From the NCBI GenBank assembly GCA_916613615.1, contig OU744736.1, positions 10,055,724 to 10,119,723 on the forward strand: a stretch of 64,000 bases of DNA. Reading direction: 5' to 3'. The notes under the pieces were generated by a model, which was not told where the DNA came from, made no database searches, and saw only the letters and a program-made list of their open reading frames with translations. The translations under genes and the position numbers were made by a program. Position 1 is the first letter of the stretch. Each line of letters starts with the position of its first letter. The stretch comes from Steromphala cineraria. Its lineage: Eukaryota > Mollusca > Gastropoda > Trochida > Trochidae. Positions 25,800 to 39,100 of this stretch are shown here, piece after piece.

Positions 25800-27149
25800 T
25801 AAAACCCGACCATTTGTGTCATGCTGTCTCAATGTATGTTTTCTATGTTTTGTCCATTCATTTGCAGTTGTGTTAGGGTATGAATTAAAAATATATTCTA
25901 TATGTCAACACACAACAAACTATTGATTGTGGTGGTAAGTTCATGACACTTTTAAAAGCCACCATTTTGCTTTGGAATCCGGACTCTATAGACGAACAAA
26001 CAAGCGGAGGTGAGAGGGGTGAAATAGAACCCTGTCTGACCGCCCCTTAAATTTTAATTTACATTTTCGGCGACGGGGTTTAAGCCAGGGATGGAAGCTA
26101 TTTCCCAAACAATGGCTTGATGTTGACTTTTGAAATAGAATAACGCACAGCGCGTGGACAGAAACTCTGAGGGATTAGTGAGATTTGTAAGGATTAGTGA
26201 TTTGGGGGGGGGGGGGGGGGGGGGTCTGTAGAATGAACTTTGACCTTTGCTGTAAACTTACCAGCGGTCAAGTAAAGCATTTTGTTGGATTTAGGCTGAG
26301 ACTGGCAACAGTTTGGCGAGAAATCGGACACTGGCCTGATCTCTTGAGGCTAGTGAATAAACATTGAAATCTTTTTTTACCACCTTTTGATATAATGAAG
26401 GAAAAACATAATTCTTAGCACGCTTTTCCTGGATAATACCTTGAAACGTGAACGTTGTTTTTAAATGCATTAATTCATGTGAATATTGTGCTTTTGCATT
26501 TGTTAATGTCCGGATAGAAAAGAAATCATTTTTATTTTTGCTCCTACTCGATTTTGTTTCACTTATAAGTAACACAATATAAATGTCTAATAAACGCCAC
26601 AATAACATATAGCTATTGTTCCACGGTGTATGAAGTGTACTTGTATGAAGATCCGCTAATAAAGTTATTAGATACGACACATATTTAAACAGACTGACAC
26701 CTACTCATCTATGTTGCAAAGGGCCCTAAGCTCATAAATGAGGGAATTTACAATCTGCGATATGCCATATGTTAGGTGTACAATTATCACAATGAATAAA
26801 TAAACAAAAGCCATTGGATAAGTGAAATTTTCTAGCATTTCTAAAAGAATCAGTTGATCAGTCGTGATATATAAGATGGTCTCACAATTGTTATCTGTAA
26901 AGTAATAATATATTATACTTTGACATTATCATATATACTTTAACCAAATATTATTTACTAAATAATCTTCTCGTAGTTCTCATTTGATGAAGTCCGTACA
27001 ACTGGTAATTCATCAGATTATGGCCACTGCCTGGCAAAATGCATGCAAAATGTATTTGAGAGACGATTTTTCACATTAAAATCATGTACAGGGAATAGTG
27101 GTACGGGGAACAGTGCTATCTCTCGCTAAAGGGACCACTGTCCACTGCC
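25800..27149. other. non-coding sequence around the poly-G tract
   Basis: Apart from the G21 run, no structure is recognised. A 129-codon minus frame at 26291-26680 has no motif that I recognise and is probably chance. Confidence 0.5.
26204..26224. repeat. poly-G tract (G21)
   Basis: Twenty-one consecutive G residues. Long G homopolymers are rare and are also prone to sequencing error, so the length may be inexact. Confidence 0.95.
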
Positions 27150-29400
27150 ACAATACCTTCCGGCCACCCTGAAAGGTCAGATGTGTAGATAGGTAAATAT
27201 GTAGAATATAATGAACTTTCCTATTGTCTTGGTTCACTAGTTTCTGAACTGATGTAGAGGATATTATATGAGTGTCCATGACATACTATGTTTACGACAC
27301 GAGTGGCTAAATATAAGTATATCCCGAGCGAAAGCTAGGGGTATACTGATATTTAGGCACGAGTGTCGTAAACATAGTATGTCATGGGCACGAATATGTT
27401 ATTCTGTTTATTTAATTACCGTGGTCCCAACATTCAAGAAATCACATGAAACCTACTTCTCAGTATAGGCGGACTAGCAGACGCCGGCCCGTATATATGA
27501 TGACATCATAGGTGAACCATGACGTCAAAGCATCGTTTATAACGTGAGGTAACAATGAAAAAGGGCAAAATATGGGCAAAATATGAAAAATATGAACCTC
27601 GATATGGCTGCCCTCGTAGGTAATAAAAGAGGGTTATTAAATAGGCCAACATCGGATGACTGATACCACGTCTACTAGTTTCTGAACGTGTGGTAGAAAA
27701 ATATATTTTGATTAATATCGTGAACTTTCATAATGACAATTGATTTGGTCTAGTAGTTTCTAACTTGTAGCCTGTAGAATGTTGATATTGATATAATCAA
27801 GATCGGTAACTTGATGATGAACACTTTTCCTTGCCCACTGTAGTTCTTGAAGCTTTGGTAGGTAGATGCAGATATGATCAAGACCGTGAACTTTGAGAAT
27901 GACCAAATCTTGTTCACTAGTTCCTGAACCTTTGGTGGGTAGATATAGATATGGTCAGGATTGCTAACGTTTAGAAGGACTCCTGTTTTATGAACTTGTG
28001 AGAGATTTATATATTGTGGTCAATATCGTGAACTTTCATAATGATATTTGTCGTTGGTCTATTAGTTTCTAACCCGTAGTCAGTAGAATGTTGATATGGA
28101 TACGACCAAGATCGTGAACATCATGATTCACTGTTTCTTGTTCACCGTTTTCTGATGACCACTAGTCTCTGAACATTGTGGCAGGAAGAACTTGTTTTGG
28201 TCAACTTACCGATATCCTGTTCATTTGGTCCTGAACTGTAGTAGGTAGATATTGATTTCGTCAAAACTATGAAACGTTAATGACGATAGTGTCTTGGTCC
28301 TTTTTATTTCTGATCTTTAGGAAGGTAGATTTTGATATGGTCAACTAACATAATGACCACTATTTTGTATACTAGTTTCACAACTTGTTTGAGGTAGATA
28401 TGAATTTGGTCAGTTTGGCAAACTTTCATAAGGACCATTTTACTAGTTCTAGTGCTAGTTTCAAAACTGGTTGGATGTGGATAGTATATATGGATGGCGA
28501 TCTCGAACATTGAGTACTCGATCAGTCTAATAGTATCAGAGCTACAAGGTGGGAAATATCGATATAGTCAAGATAGTTTAGTGTATGATAACCAGCGCCC
28601 ACTAGACCTCTGAACTTGTGGTAGGTAGATGAAGATATGGTCAAGATCGTCAGCATCCATGGTGACCAGTGTTCACCTACCATCACCATATCTGTTGGTC
28701 AATCTGTGAGGTCACTTGTGGAGATATAGAAGATCATTATTGCAAGGATGACTCATCAAGCCACTGGTCACTCGAGGGAGGTAGATGTGTAGATATGGCC
28801 AAGTCGCAATACCAAGTTGGTTGACTTCTGGAATATACCTAAAATTAACGATCACAATCATGAACTGTCATGAGCTTTTCTATCAATATTCAACATACCT
28901 TTATCACAAATGTGTCTCCAAATACCAAAATCAAACCCTTTGCAACTTGAAATGATAATGATAAATAGAAAATCAGGGTTTGGAAAAAAACATTTTTATC
29001 AATATTCAAATGCATATTAATAAAACACAATTTGATGGACAATGCAGCTTTATTAAAAAAGAGATCATGGTCACGATAGTTTCATTGAATAATTGTTGCC
29101 AACAAGCCTTATAGAATGTATCGAGTTGTTGATTTATGTACTTAAAGATTTAGATATTGTTATAGACTTAAATTCATATTATTCCCCTCTTTTAATACTA
29201 AGGACATTTCGAAATTGTTACTTGTAGGTATTACTAGCTAAGATCAAAAGATAAGCAACTTCATAACGACAACTGTCACGACTTGCTATCAACACGCTGG
29301 TCACTTTGTGGGAGGTAGATCTCTAGATATGGTGAAGATCTTGACCTTTACAATCCAAGGGTCACTACGCATGACCTTCTGAACTATACTGTGTTACCTG
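27150..29400. repeat. decayed tandem array, unit about 77-88 bp
   Basis: A degenerate unit recurs: AGTTTCTGAAC, then TTGTGGTAGGTAGAT, GATATGGTCAAGATCGTGAAC and a TTCATAATGACC block. AGTTTC-type starts occur near 27677, 27755, 27842, 27919 and 28064, with further diverged copies to about 28800 and isolated remnants near 29300. Copies are much more diverged than those of the minisatellite at 7.5-10.3 kb. An unrelated block (about 27262-27670), including a palindrome, interrupts the array. Confidence 0.75.
27272..27391. repeat. 120-bp palindrome (fold-back) with GAAA loop
   Basis: The left arm from 27272 (GTGTCCATGACATACTATG) is the reverse complement of the right arm ending at 27391, with scattered mismatches over roughly 54 bp per arm. 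The centre is GC-GAAA-GC (27327-27334 region). It sits inside a longer block that interrupts the decayed array, so it may be part of a fold-back or MITE-type element. The outer element ends are not defined. Confidence 0.85.
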
Positions 29401-32400
29401 TGTCATGGTAGTATGTTTGTGATAAAATAGATTTTTATAAATATTTATATTACTGGTTGATTTATATCTCTTTTAGATCCCAATCAGACAAAACGGATAC
29501 AAATAATCTGCCAAAAAAATACGAGTTTCGTAATCGTATTTGTGCCTCTAGTATGTTTAAATACTTTCATTCTGTATATATCTGATTCTCATTTACTTCA
29601 AGAATTGTTAGACTCGCACAAGGTGAACGTTTGGGACAAATATATACTTCTTTTTTTTAAACCAATTTTTTCAAAATAAAGGATTTGCACATATTTTAAC
29701 CTAGTCGTCAAGAACCTTATCTTCTACAGAGCCAACCAGTGTTTCTCTATTCAGCCAATTTATATTCACATTAAACATTCGTATATTCTTATATTTTGTC
29801 ATATTCTCATACACTGTCGTCATATCTGTATTAAGTGTTTTTATTATCCCTGAGGTGTATTTACATTTCTTTTGATCACTTTTATGTAGTGATAAGAAAT
29901 CATGCATCTTGATATTTTCAGGTACATTTCATATTCCTCCCTTCATACATATTAAATATTTATTACTCGTCATAAATATTATTATTGATAATATAGCACA
30001 AAGAATTTGATTAAAACATGAAAAGTGTTGGGCACAAGTGTTCCAAATTAGAAAAGCCCTCTTCATTTTCTCCCCATGTACTTAGTGATAGGTGCAACAT
30101 CAGTTGGAATTTTAAAGATAACATATTTTGTTAACATCACACTTCAAAAAAAATTTATGAAAAGAACTTATGAATCAAAATATTTCAAATCGTTTATAAA
30201 AATACCGCTGAGCAAATGAAAGCAGGTCCATTCATCAGTTTATGACACGATCGTGTGCGAGGTACAATATACTTATAACTTAAGCCAGACATGTTTTGTA
30301 GCAGCAGACTTTATTTGAAATATGACTTGATAGAACACTTCAAACTTTAAAAATTAAATATTTTTTCAGGGCGGTTGACCTGAAGCAGTACAAAGATACT
30401 CCTTCGGGAGTATGAAGTGCATATTTATGTGTTTGATATATGACCATGCTGCTTTATACACACACTTCAACCTGCTATAGCAGGAGATCTTTTGAAAGTA
30501 AACCTTCTCAACTATGCACTCAATACTTACAGTGTATTGCATGGACAAAGCTTTAGGTTTCTTTTTCTCGGCATCTTCTTTCATTCATTGGTGTTAAGGG
30601 TTGCAAATAGTTTGTCACAACCTTAGGCCTAAATGTGTTTTTACTCTCAAGAAAGACTCATGTGTTCTTTATTTGCAATAAAAGATGTTTATTATTTTTA
30701 ATGTTATAATTATTGTCGCCTATCAACTCAATTTTTTGTATAGATTAAAACCTTTTCAGTACACGACATACACTGATATTCACTAAATACAGTATTGTCT
30801 TTATCATAGAGATATAACTATATATGAGATTTTGTTTAGAAATAGTCAATGTACACTTTATAACGTAAATTAGATTTAGAGCTATTATATTTCAAATGAT
30901 GACCTTCTCAAATAAGATATTCAAGGTTTAATGACCTTTGTGAAAATAAAAAACAGGTTCCTTGTTTGCACTCAACAACAAACAAGTTCATTATTGACTG
31001 TCCCAATGGTACAGTTGTCAGAAATTGAATTCTTGAACACATTTTATAGACACCCTCTACCGTTGATGTTTGACCATAAATATTTGTTGACCTACTTAGA
31101 CATGAACGTTGAGACTTATTGGAGTACATCAGTTACACAATAGAACAGTCGTACCAGTGTTCATGCTGCTTGACCCTGTTGTACCTTAACGCTCACACAC
31201 CTGTATGTAAATCTAAAACACCTTGCTCATCTATTGTATTCAGTAGGTATGAAGAGGGCCAGTACCGCGCAGCCGCACTTTGACGCTTTTAAAAATTCAA
31301 ATTTAGCAAAGGAAAAGTGTTGGTGTTTGACTGAGAACTTGTTAATAAGCATTTCAATTTGTTACTCTGGAGAGAGTCTCTTGGCCAAGATTAAAATTAG
31401 TTTCGTTTCTGGTTAACGACCACGTCAGTTTCAAATCCAGGCATCAAAACTTTTGTCCAGATGTTGACAAAAAGAATGAAATGTAGTCGTTACCTTTGCC
31501 TAGAAACGCTTACTCTTATAAGGCATCGGTTCGTGTAAGCCTTCAAAAATGCTTTCTCGCAGTGATACAGGGATATAAAAAGTTTCTATGTTGAATATTT
31601 TCTCCGTTCATAATTAAACGAATTGTGTAATTAAAAGTCATCATCGAATCACTTTTATCTGTGTGTAAAGACCAGACATTTTTTTGGACCCTAAGGTAAT
31701 GTTTGATTTCAGTGATGTCATATTGCAGAGCTTTGTACCTATATGCATGTATCCATTGGATCGGAGTTCGAATCAAGTTTCCTCCAGAAATGTAATGTTT
31801 GGAAGATTGGATGCTACGTATGCATTACATTGACCCTCCCTTTAACCATAATGCCTGGATACTGAACGACGCTTTTAGGTATTTAAAGATGTAGCATGCG
31901 TGGGTGTTATCTTATAAAGAACTTAAAAGTTGAATAACCCATAAGACATCGCTTAAAAGGGTTATTTCAGTGCGTAAGTGTTTATCGTGTGAAGAAATAC
32001 TTTCTATAAAGGCGTAGTGGTTATAAAAAAGTTAATGAAACTGAAGAAATAGTTAATAAGATATTTCAGATGCAGGTGTTTGACAATATGAGCATCTGTA
32101 TTGTCTTGATCAACTCGCTACTGTTTGAGTTTTGTTTAGGATAGTGTATAATACCTTTGCAATTGTGATAAATCTGAAACACCTACAGCATAATAGACTT
32201 TTGCTTGTTACACTTGAACCACAGTTAAATAACAAATGAATGGCTCTGAAGATGTCATTTATATATGAATTCCTGCTATAGATATTTATAGTAATTCTTT
32301 TGTAACGTTCATGAATGAAACGCAACATATGCTGAGCTTTCTAGCGGTTTATAAAAATATCATTGTCGTTTTGTAATGACAAGATATCATTCTTAATAAA

Positions 32401-35400
32401 CATGTGCATGTGTGATTTATATTAACGGGAGCAACCAAACGTGTATATTCGTGTTAGAAAGTCAAATGTTAGGCACCTGTTTTCAAAGGGTTCCTTTAAG
32501 GTGTTATTTATGCCAAGATATGCATTTTAACATTTCTTCATGTATCATTACCTGAATGAAATCAGAGTTAACTCTTTGTGACTCTTCTTGTAGCTATCGA
32601 GTACAAGGCTATTCAAGTGTAGTTAATCGAAACCACCGCTACAATAAGATACTGTGTGAACGTTATATTTAAGAAAAAATCTTCAATAACTATAGGCGTT
32701 CCTAATAAGTGTCATGATCATCATTTTGTATTAAAGCAATGATTGAAAGCTTTCAGAGGGTATTAAGTCAATTTATGTCCAAATTTCAAAGAGAGGAAAT
32801 CGTGCATTCAAAGTTTATTCATTATATCCTTTTGTTTTGCACCACATTATTTGACAGGTGCAATGTACATCTTTTTTATCATCCGAAACACACGGATCGC
32901 CCTGACACTGGGCTATTTGCCGGTTACCCAATATCGACAATAAATATTCTTTTATTGTGATGCGTTTTGAGATATGCTTCGGAATAAAAAGAGGTTTAAA
33001 AAGTTTAAATTAGTGCTGAAGAGACCGGTGGAACTCAACCTTGTTACATTTATGGGGGTTATGAACATTCTTTGAAAGTGAATTCTAACTTTGACGGGGG
33101 GTTAATATTTTCATCATGAAAAGTATCATTTGCTAGAAGATCATATGTAGAATTTAATAGTTTTAGACTTGAACTGCTCCCGAAATCACATTTGGCTTTT
33201 GCGTTGGTATCAAAATCGCATTTGGCTGACAATATAAAGATTCCAGTGAATATCATATGTTATATTGACTTTTTACTATTGAAATAACATTTGTTAACGA
33301 GAAGAGAAATCGCAGGAGACGAATATGGCCAAAAACTATTTATGGCATCTCCTAAAACAAACTGTAAATAGAACATCAACTTAGATAACGGAGTCATTCC
33401 CAACCAGAAAACACTTAAAGCTATTCCCGTCACCAATATCACGTATTATCAATACCATCAATCCAATAGGTTAAACCAATCACGCCCCCCTAATCGATAG
33501 ATCGATATGAACTCCCCAGATTTTTGTTGACAGACTTCTAAGAGGTTGATGTGTCCCTTTAAGAGGTAAATCTCCAAATCGGAATGTGCCTTTAACGCGG
33601 TAAGACCCCTCCTTGCCTACATATCACCAGAAGCAGATACTATTACTGTTTATTCAGTTAATGGCACACGTGATAAAATGGACAAGGAGTTTTATAACTG
33701 GACTCATATCAGATGGCACAAGATACCGGTCAAATTATTCTAGGCCTGGAGAGGAATATAGTCTCATACTACCTGGCGTATGCTCGGGTACTACTGGAGG
33801 GACATACTACACCATGGGCTTACTACATTGAAGGGGGACATATGTTTGTTTTGACAACAAGAGTGAGTTTTCGTGATGTGAATGAATGATAACAGAGAAA
33901 AATGAATGAACACTTTTGATGAATGAATACCAGACGGTATTTTTCACAAAACTATCTTACCATCTTTCAACACTGACTAAGCCTACCTAAATAACTTAAG
34001 ATGACCTTAGTGGTAATTGCAACTGGACTCTAATAGGAATTATTCCGTGTATATATGAAAGATAATCTTAATGCGATATTAACATTATTTGATAAAACAA
34101 TGGTTAAATCATGATCGTTGATAGCAAAAAATATTTAAGGAGATACAAAACGATCAGTCGTTGTTTGCGTACCGGTCATTCTAACATGTCTTGTGTTTAT
34201 TTAGTTAAAGTGACAACATTTTAGTAAACTTCCATTGCTACAACTAGCCCTTTCCGTTATTGTTTCTCGCTCTCGCTCGCTATTTAACCCTGAAAGTCGC
34301 TCTTAAATACGTTATCTTAACCAAACATCAGTTAATAAGCAGGTGTAAAGCGAACCCAAACGTAATGATATACGTCAAACGTCAAGAAACTTAATCTTTT
34401 GCATTATACATTTATTGCATTGTTATTCTGGTATTAATAAACAATGATGAATTATTAATAAACCCTCTGATTACATGGATATTAGTAGCCCGTGTCAAAT
34501 TGACACCCTTGACATTAGCCCTTGATAGACTGGGTATTGTATTACGTAATGTTTGGGAAGTGGTTTGTTTGCTTGAAAGCGCATGAATGTAAACGACACA
34601 TGTTCTAATTGCAGAGTTTGATTTGCTATTTGACCCTCAGGCTTTTGACAAGCACTTCAAGGTAAATATATGTTCCTGTCAATCAGTTGTCATTGATATC
34701 ACGTGATTAAATAGTGCCACGCCTATTGGTTGTAGTGACATGTACTTGTCTATGGATTTACAAAGTTCTGTAGCGTATTGTGTTAATAACTTGGTGCTAC
34801 TCTTTGTCCAGAGTTGTATGTGATGTGCTTTGTCTATGGATGTACGATAGTGCGTAGTGCAGACAACTGGTATGTAGTTTATTCAAATGTTATTATCTTT
34901 AACGTTAACCATATTGGTGAGAAACCGACTTTTTAAATCTTTATTTCAATTTTTAGAAGATACACATATATATACTTTTGTTTTCTATTTACAAATTTGG
35001 CGTTGAACTTTTTAATAGAATTATGTTAATATTTCCCTGTTAATATCAGCATTGTGTATGATCAAACATTGGATGGTAAACAAATTGGAATTCTATGATA
35101 TTTATATTTCCCATTTCAACCTGGTTTACCTTTCACTTTCAACGACTGTGTATTTAACCAAATATGTAACTCGTTAACGTTCAAAATATTTACATTCACA
35201 ACAACAAGGTTCAATCTAGGATTAATCACCAAACTGGCATGTACTTAACACATAGCCACACTATGTAGAAAGGTGTTAATATAGTCCAGTTACCTATGGA
35301 ATAAGCTTACCGGGCCTCTACTAAGTACAAAGGCGGTATTGACGAAGCGGTTAGCGCCTGGACTACGATAGGTTACCTGACGTACGATATGGATTGAGTA

Positions 35401-36112
35401 TTTACAGTGAGCGGGGGGCGAGGGGTAGACCTACTCTTCTCAATAGACACCCTTCCAATCTAACCCCACCTTCACTTTCGACATCAAAGCAAATATCTTA
35501 TTAATCGTCGTAACAGACAAGGAGTTATTTGTTTATGAGTACAAATATGGCAGATCTGTAATGGACCGTTTTAGTGTGTTTTAAGGCTTATCTTAAAATA
35601 TAATCTATACAAGATCGCCTCTTTAACGTTATGGAATTCATCTGGAACTTTATTCCTCACTTAATTGTGTTATAAGGTATCCAATATATTCACTTTTCTT
35701 ACGCCAAAGCCCTGCTTATAAAGACTTGAAAGGAATGACCGAGTAACCGCTCTGTGTGTATCAAAGAGCAAGCATGTATACATGTTGTTTATATATCTGA
35801 ATTAATCATGGCATTTCGATTTTAAAAACACTTTTTGATAAAGAAAGAACATATGTCAGTAACTGACAATCAGGTCGTGACAATATCATTGCAAAGGAAA
35901 CGCCTTTTCAAATTCCCGTCGTCCTGTTAAAAAGTGCTATATAAGTGCATCGGAAAACAATGGATATAACATGATCGTGAATTTGTCGCTTTCTTACGTG
36001 GGACGCGTGGAAATAGTGTGGGTCTTTCTTTTTCGGTGAATCAAGGATTTTTATAGCTCACACAGTGCCTTGTTGAAATCAACACTGTATATGCAATGTT
36101 TGACACGAGTTG
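29401..36112. other. AT-rich non-coding sequence, nothing specific seen
   Basis: No coding exon or clear repeat is recognised. A weak tRNA-like phrase (GCGGTTAGCGCCTGGACTA, about 35350) could be a remnant of a tRNA-derived SINE head, but no matching B box follows. Confidence 0.5.
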
Positions 36113-39100
36113 CACGTGCATTGGTTATTTATAGGCGACTTTCTCGCATTCTGTTTCAAAGAACACGGAAAAATTGATTTAGTTGGGTTGGTAAAACTCT
36201 GTTGTCAATTTTCTGCACGTGACACGCGAGCTTATCACTTGACATTCGAGTATGTTTATCTGTTGTTGAAGTTGTTGAGAAATCGATAACGGGCACGTGG
36301 CGATAAGAATATAAACATGGACATACAAAGTAAAATTGTTGCTAATATGTACGTATTAAACAAACTTTGATCTATCGATTGAACAACCTACATTCAAGAC
36401 GCTTGTTTTAAAGATCAACGACCGACTTCTGTGATATGAAATTCAACACAAATAAAAAAGCTTCATAAATCCTTATCAAAACAGGAAATCGGTAATAAAA
36501 GACGCACTGTACAATATTGACATTCATGACACATTGAGCGAACCTATAACTCCCCACCGACTAACAATACAAATTCATCATGTAATCCTCAGGTACAAAT
36601 TACACATAATTCCCTCAATTCAATTTCTAAATCTACACTTTACCGAAATGCCCATTATATTTAACCAATACTTCGATTGAAAATAAAAATAACATAAATC
36701 ACTTTTTATCTTAAGTTGTAGTCCTCAAATGGACACTTTTATCTGCGTACAATCCCACCTACACATTACACTGTTGGTTAAGTCGGGACTTATTATAACG
36801 GGTACTTGGTCATACCTTGCTGTAAATACCTCCGGCTGGTAACCAACCAAACCCGCGGCTGGTATGTCGTGGTTCCAGTCCGTGATTGATGTATCCTCAT
36901 GTAATTTGACAGGCCGGATCATGTTGTAAGTCCAGGTTCGATTCTAGACTGATATACGTGATTGATATAACACGTCCAATGATATAACAATTAATAGACT
37001 TGTTCCTTCAGGCCAAAAGACATATCTGATCGTGTGATTATTTTAAGAACGTGCTTTTGTCTGATACATACAGGATAGTTCAGATATAATGGCACATCGT
37101 TTATCATGTGATTATTTATGGTTACACATAATTCACACATTATTAGCTGGATTTATGAAGACAAACATGATAGTAAAACGTACTGATCATAATGGATAAA
37201 ATGGTAAAATAATAGTGCAATAATGCGATGTTTAATATGAATGATGAATATAAATGTTCGAATTCCCTTGTTAATTTAATTAAACGATATCGTTTTATCA
37301 ACATGCAAACCAATCCTTCAACCATTGTGATGCATACATCTTACCGCATGTCTTAATTATACAGTATAACCTACACTGAATTCAAAAGAAACTTTGCAAT
37401 TTTAAAACTGAAATTTCGAAAACGATCTCATATTTGCATTTTCATTTAAGTTGGCAATGACATAGTTGAAACCCACACTTTCAAGTTTAAAACTTATTAT
37501 TGAGCAATATTCCTGCATTTTTGCAGAAATGGCAAAAATTTCATAATCACGTGACTTTTTCACTGGAACTTAGTCACGTGACGAAAAAGTTTAATAACTG
37601 TCCATAATGAATGTTTGTCACTCCAATAGTGAAAAAAACAGCTTACATGTAAAAACAGTAAGCGGTATACGAAAAATATCGCGAATCCCCTCTGAAAATT
37701 GACAAAATTTATCAAAAACAGCCCTTTTTACAAGAATCGGTAGTGTTCCTTCATTTCTAATGGTACCTTCATCCGGCTATACAGAGAGGTTGTGAGGATT
37801 GCTGAGAACCCTGAAACACACAAAAAAACAGTTGTTTTTTCACTGCATGAGAGCTGATATCTGTGACGTTAGACCACCGCAAACGTTGTTTCTTTGTAAC
37901 GTCAATGAAAGCAAACATAAAAGCTCGGCATGTTGTTATGTTTTCGTGCACTTTATGAACTTGGACAGATCTAATCAGAGCTCACCGACTGCTAAGTTGA
38001 TAGCTATTGGTCACTAAACATCGACACATGGCAATTTCATTCGAAGTTATAACGTCAGAATTGGCATGCAATAACAAGATTTAATTGCGATTGTTGAGCT
38101 CTTAAGGCTGGTTACCATTTGTGCGACTCAAAGATGTGTCAATATGACAAGTAAGACTTGTTTCCACACATTCCCATTAATGGAAAAGCTTCGATACAGA
38201 CGAAATCTGAAGTTGAACCTGCTGACAGAAGACGTAATTTAACGTTTGACCTTATTTGTTACTCATGGCAGATTTGGAAGTTATAACACTCGGGCTGCTC
38301 AAACCTGGTACTAAAGTAGCACATTTTAGTACTTTAACGAAATTATTGTGAAAACATCATTTCAACGAACGTCTGAACAACCAAAATTTTGACCCCTGCC
38401 CACTTCGTATCAAATAAGTGCAAAACTGCGTTTCCCACCTTTAATGTGGATTCGCTGGTTGTTTAAACAAATGATTGATTAATAAGAGGTACTTTGTTTT
38501 AATTTTCTATCGTTGTTTATTCTTTAATCAGAATCATTACAAAATGGTGCAACGTTTCTTTTGGAAGTCAGTGTATAACCTCATAGAATATCTGAAAAGG
38601 CTAGTACGTGGTCAGGACATATTACAGTCCTACAGGTTTTTTTGTTAAATGCATGTTAACGAGACAGCATTTCTAGTTTCTGTGCACGTAGGCCAATATG
38701 ATCACAATTGGGTTCACGTTAAAATGACAAAACCCTTCCTACGTAAGTAAAACGCATTTAATCTCAACTTTGTTTTAACTTCTTATTACAGAATTCTCAC
38801 AGGAAAAAAAATTGATTTGAAACCTTTTAGATTTCGCAAAACTCATAACGCCTGGTCACGTGACATTAAATTAAAATACGTAAAGAAGCCGTTTCATAAA
38901 TAAAAGATTTAGTTCCGTATCTTTTACAACTGACTTGTTTCTTTCCCAGAGTGTCAGTTCCCAGCTAAATGTCATTAGCTAATGAGTATGTGTTAATTTA
39001 CCAGCGTAAATGACAAAATGCGTGACGGGATAAATTAAGTTCAAAATAAACACATTATAACTTTTAGGCTGCAGTGTCAAGTTCGGTTTGATCTTGACTA

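Noticed and set aside
25530..25926. Long Cys/Leu/Ser-rich and Gln/Thr/Arg-rich frames
   Set aside because: Products of the CTGT microsatellite in several frames on both strands.
26291..26680. 129-codon minus-strand frame
   Set aside because: No recognisable domain; AT-rich chance frame of a length expected somewhere in 64 kb.
30908..31143. Overlapping 70- and 73-codon frames on opposite strands
   Set aside because: No recognisable protein features and no splice-site support.
36920..36950. GGTTCGATTCTAG as a tRNA or SINE B box
   Set aside because: The upstream sequence does not give an acceptable A box or D-arm.
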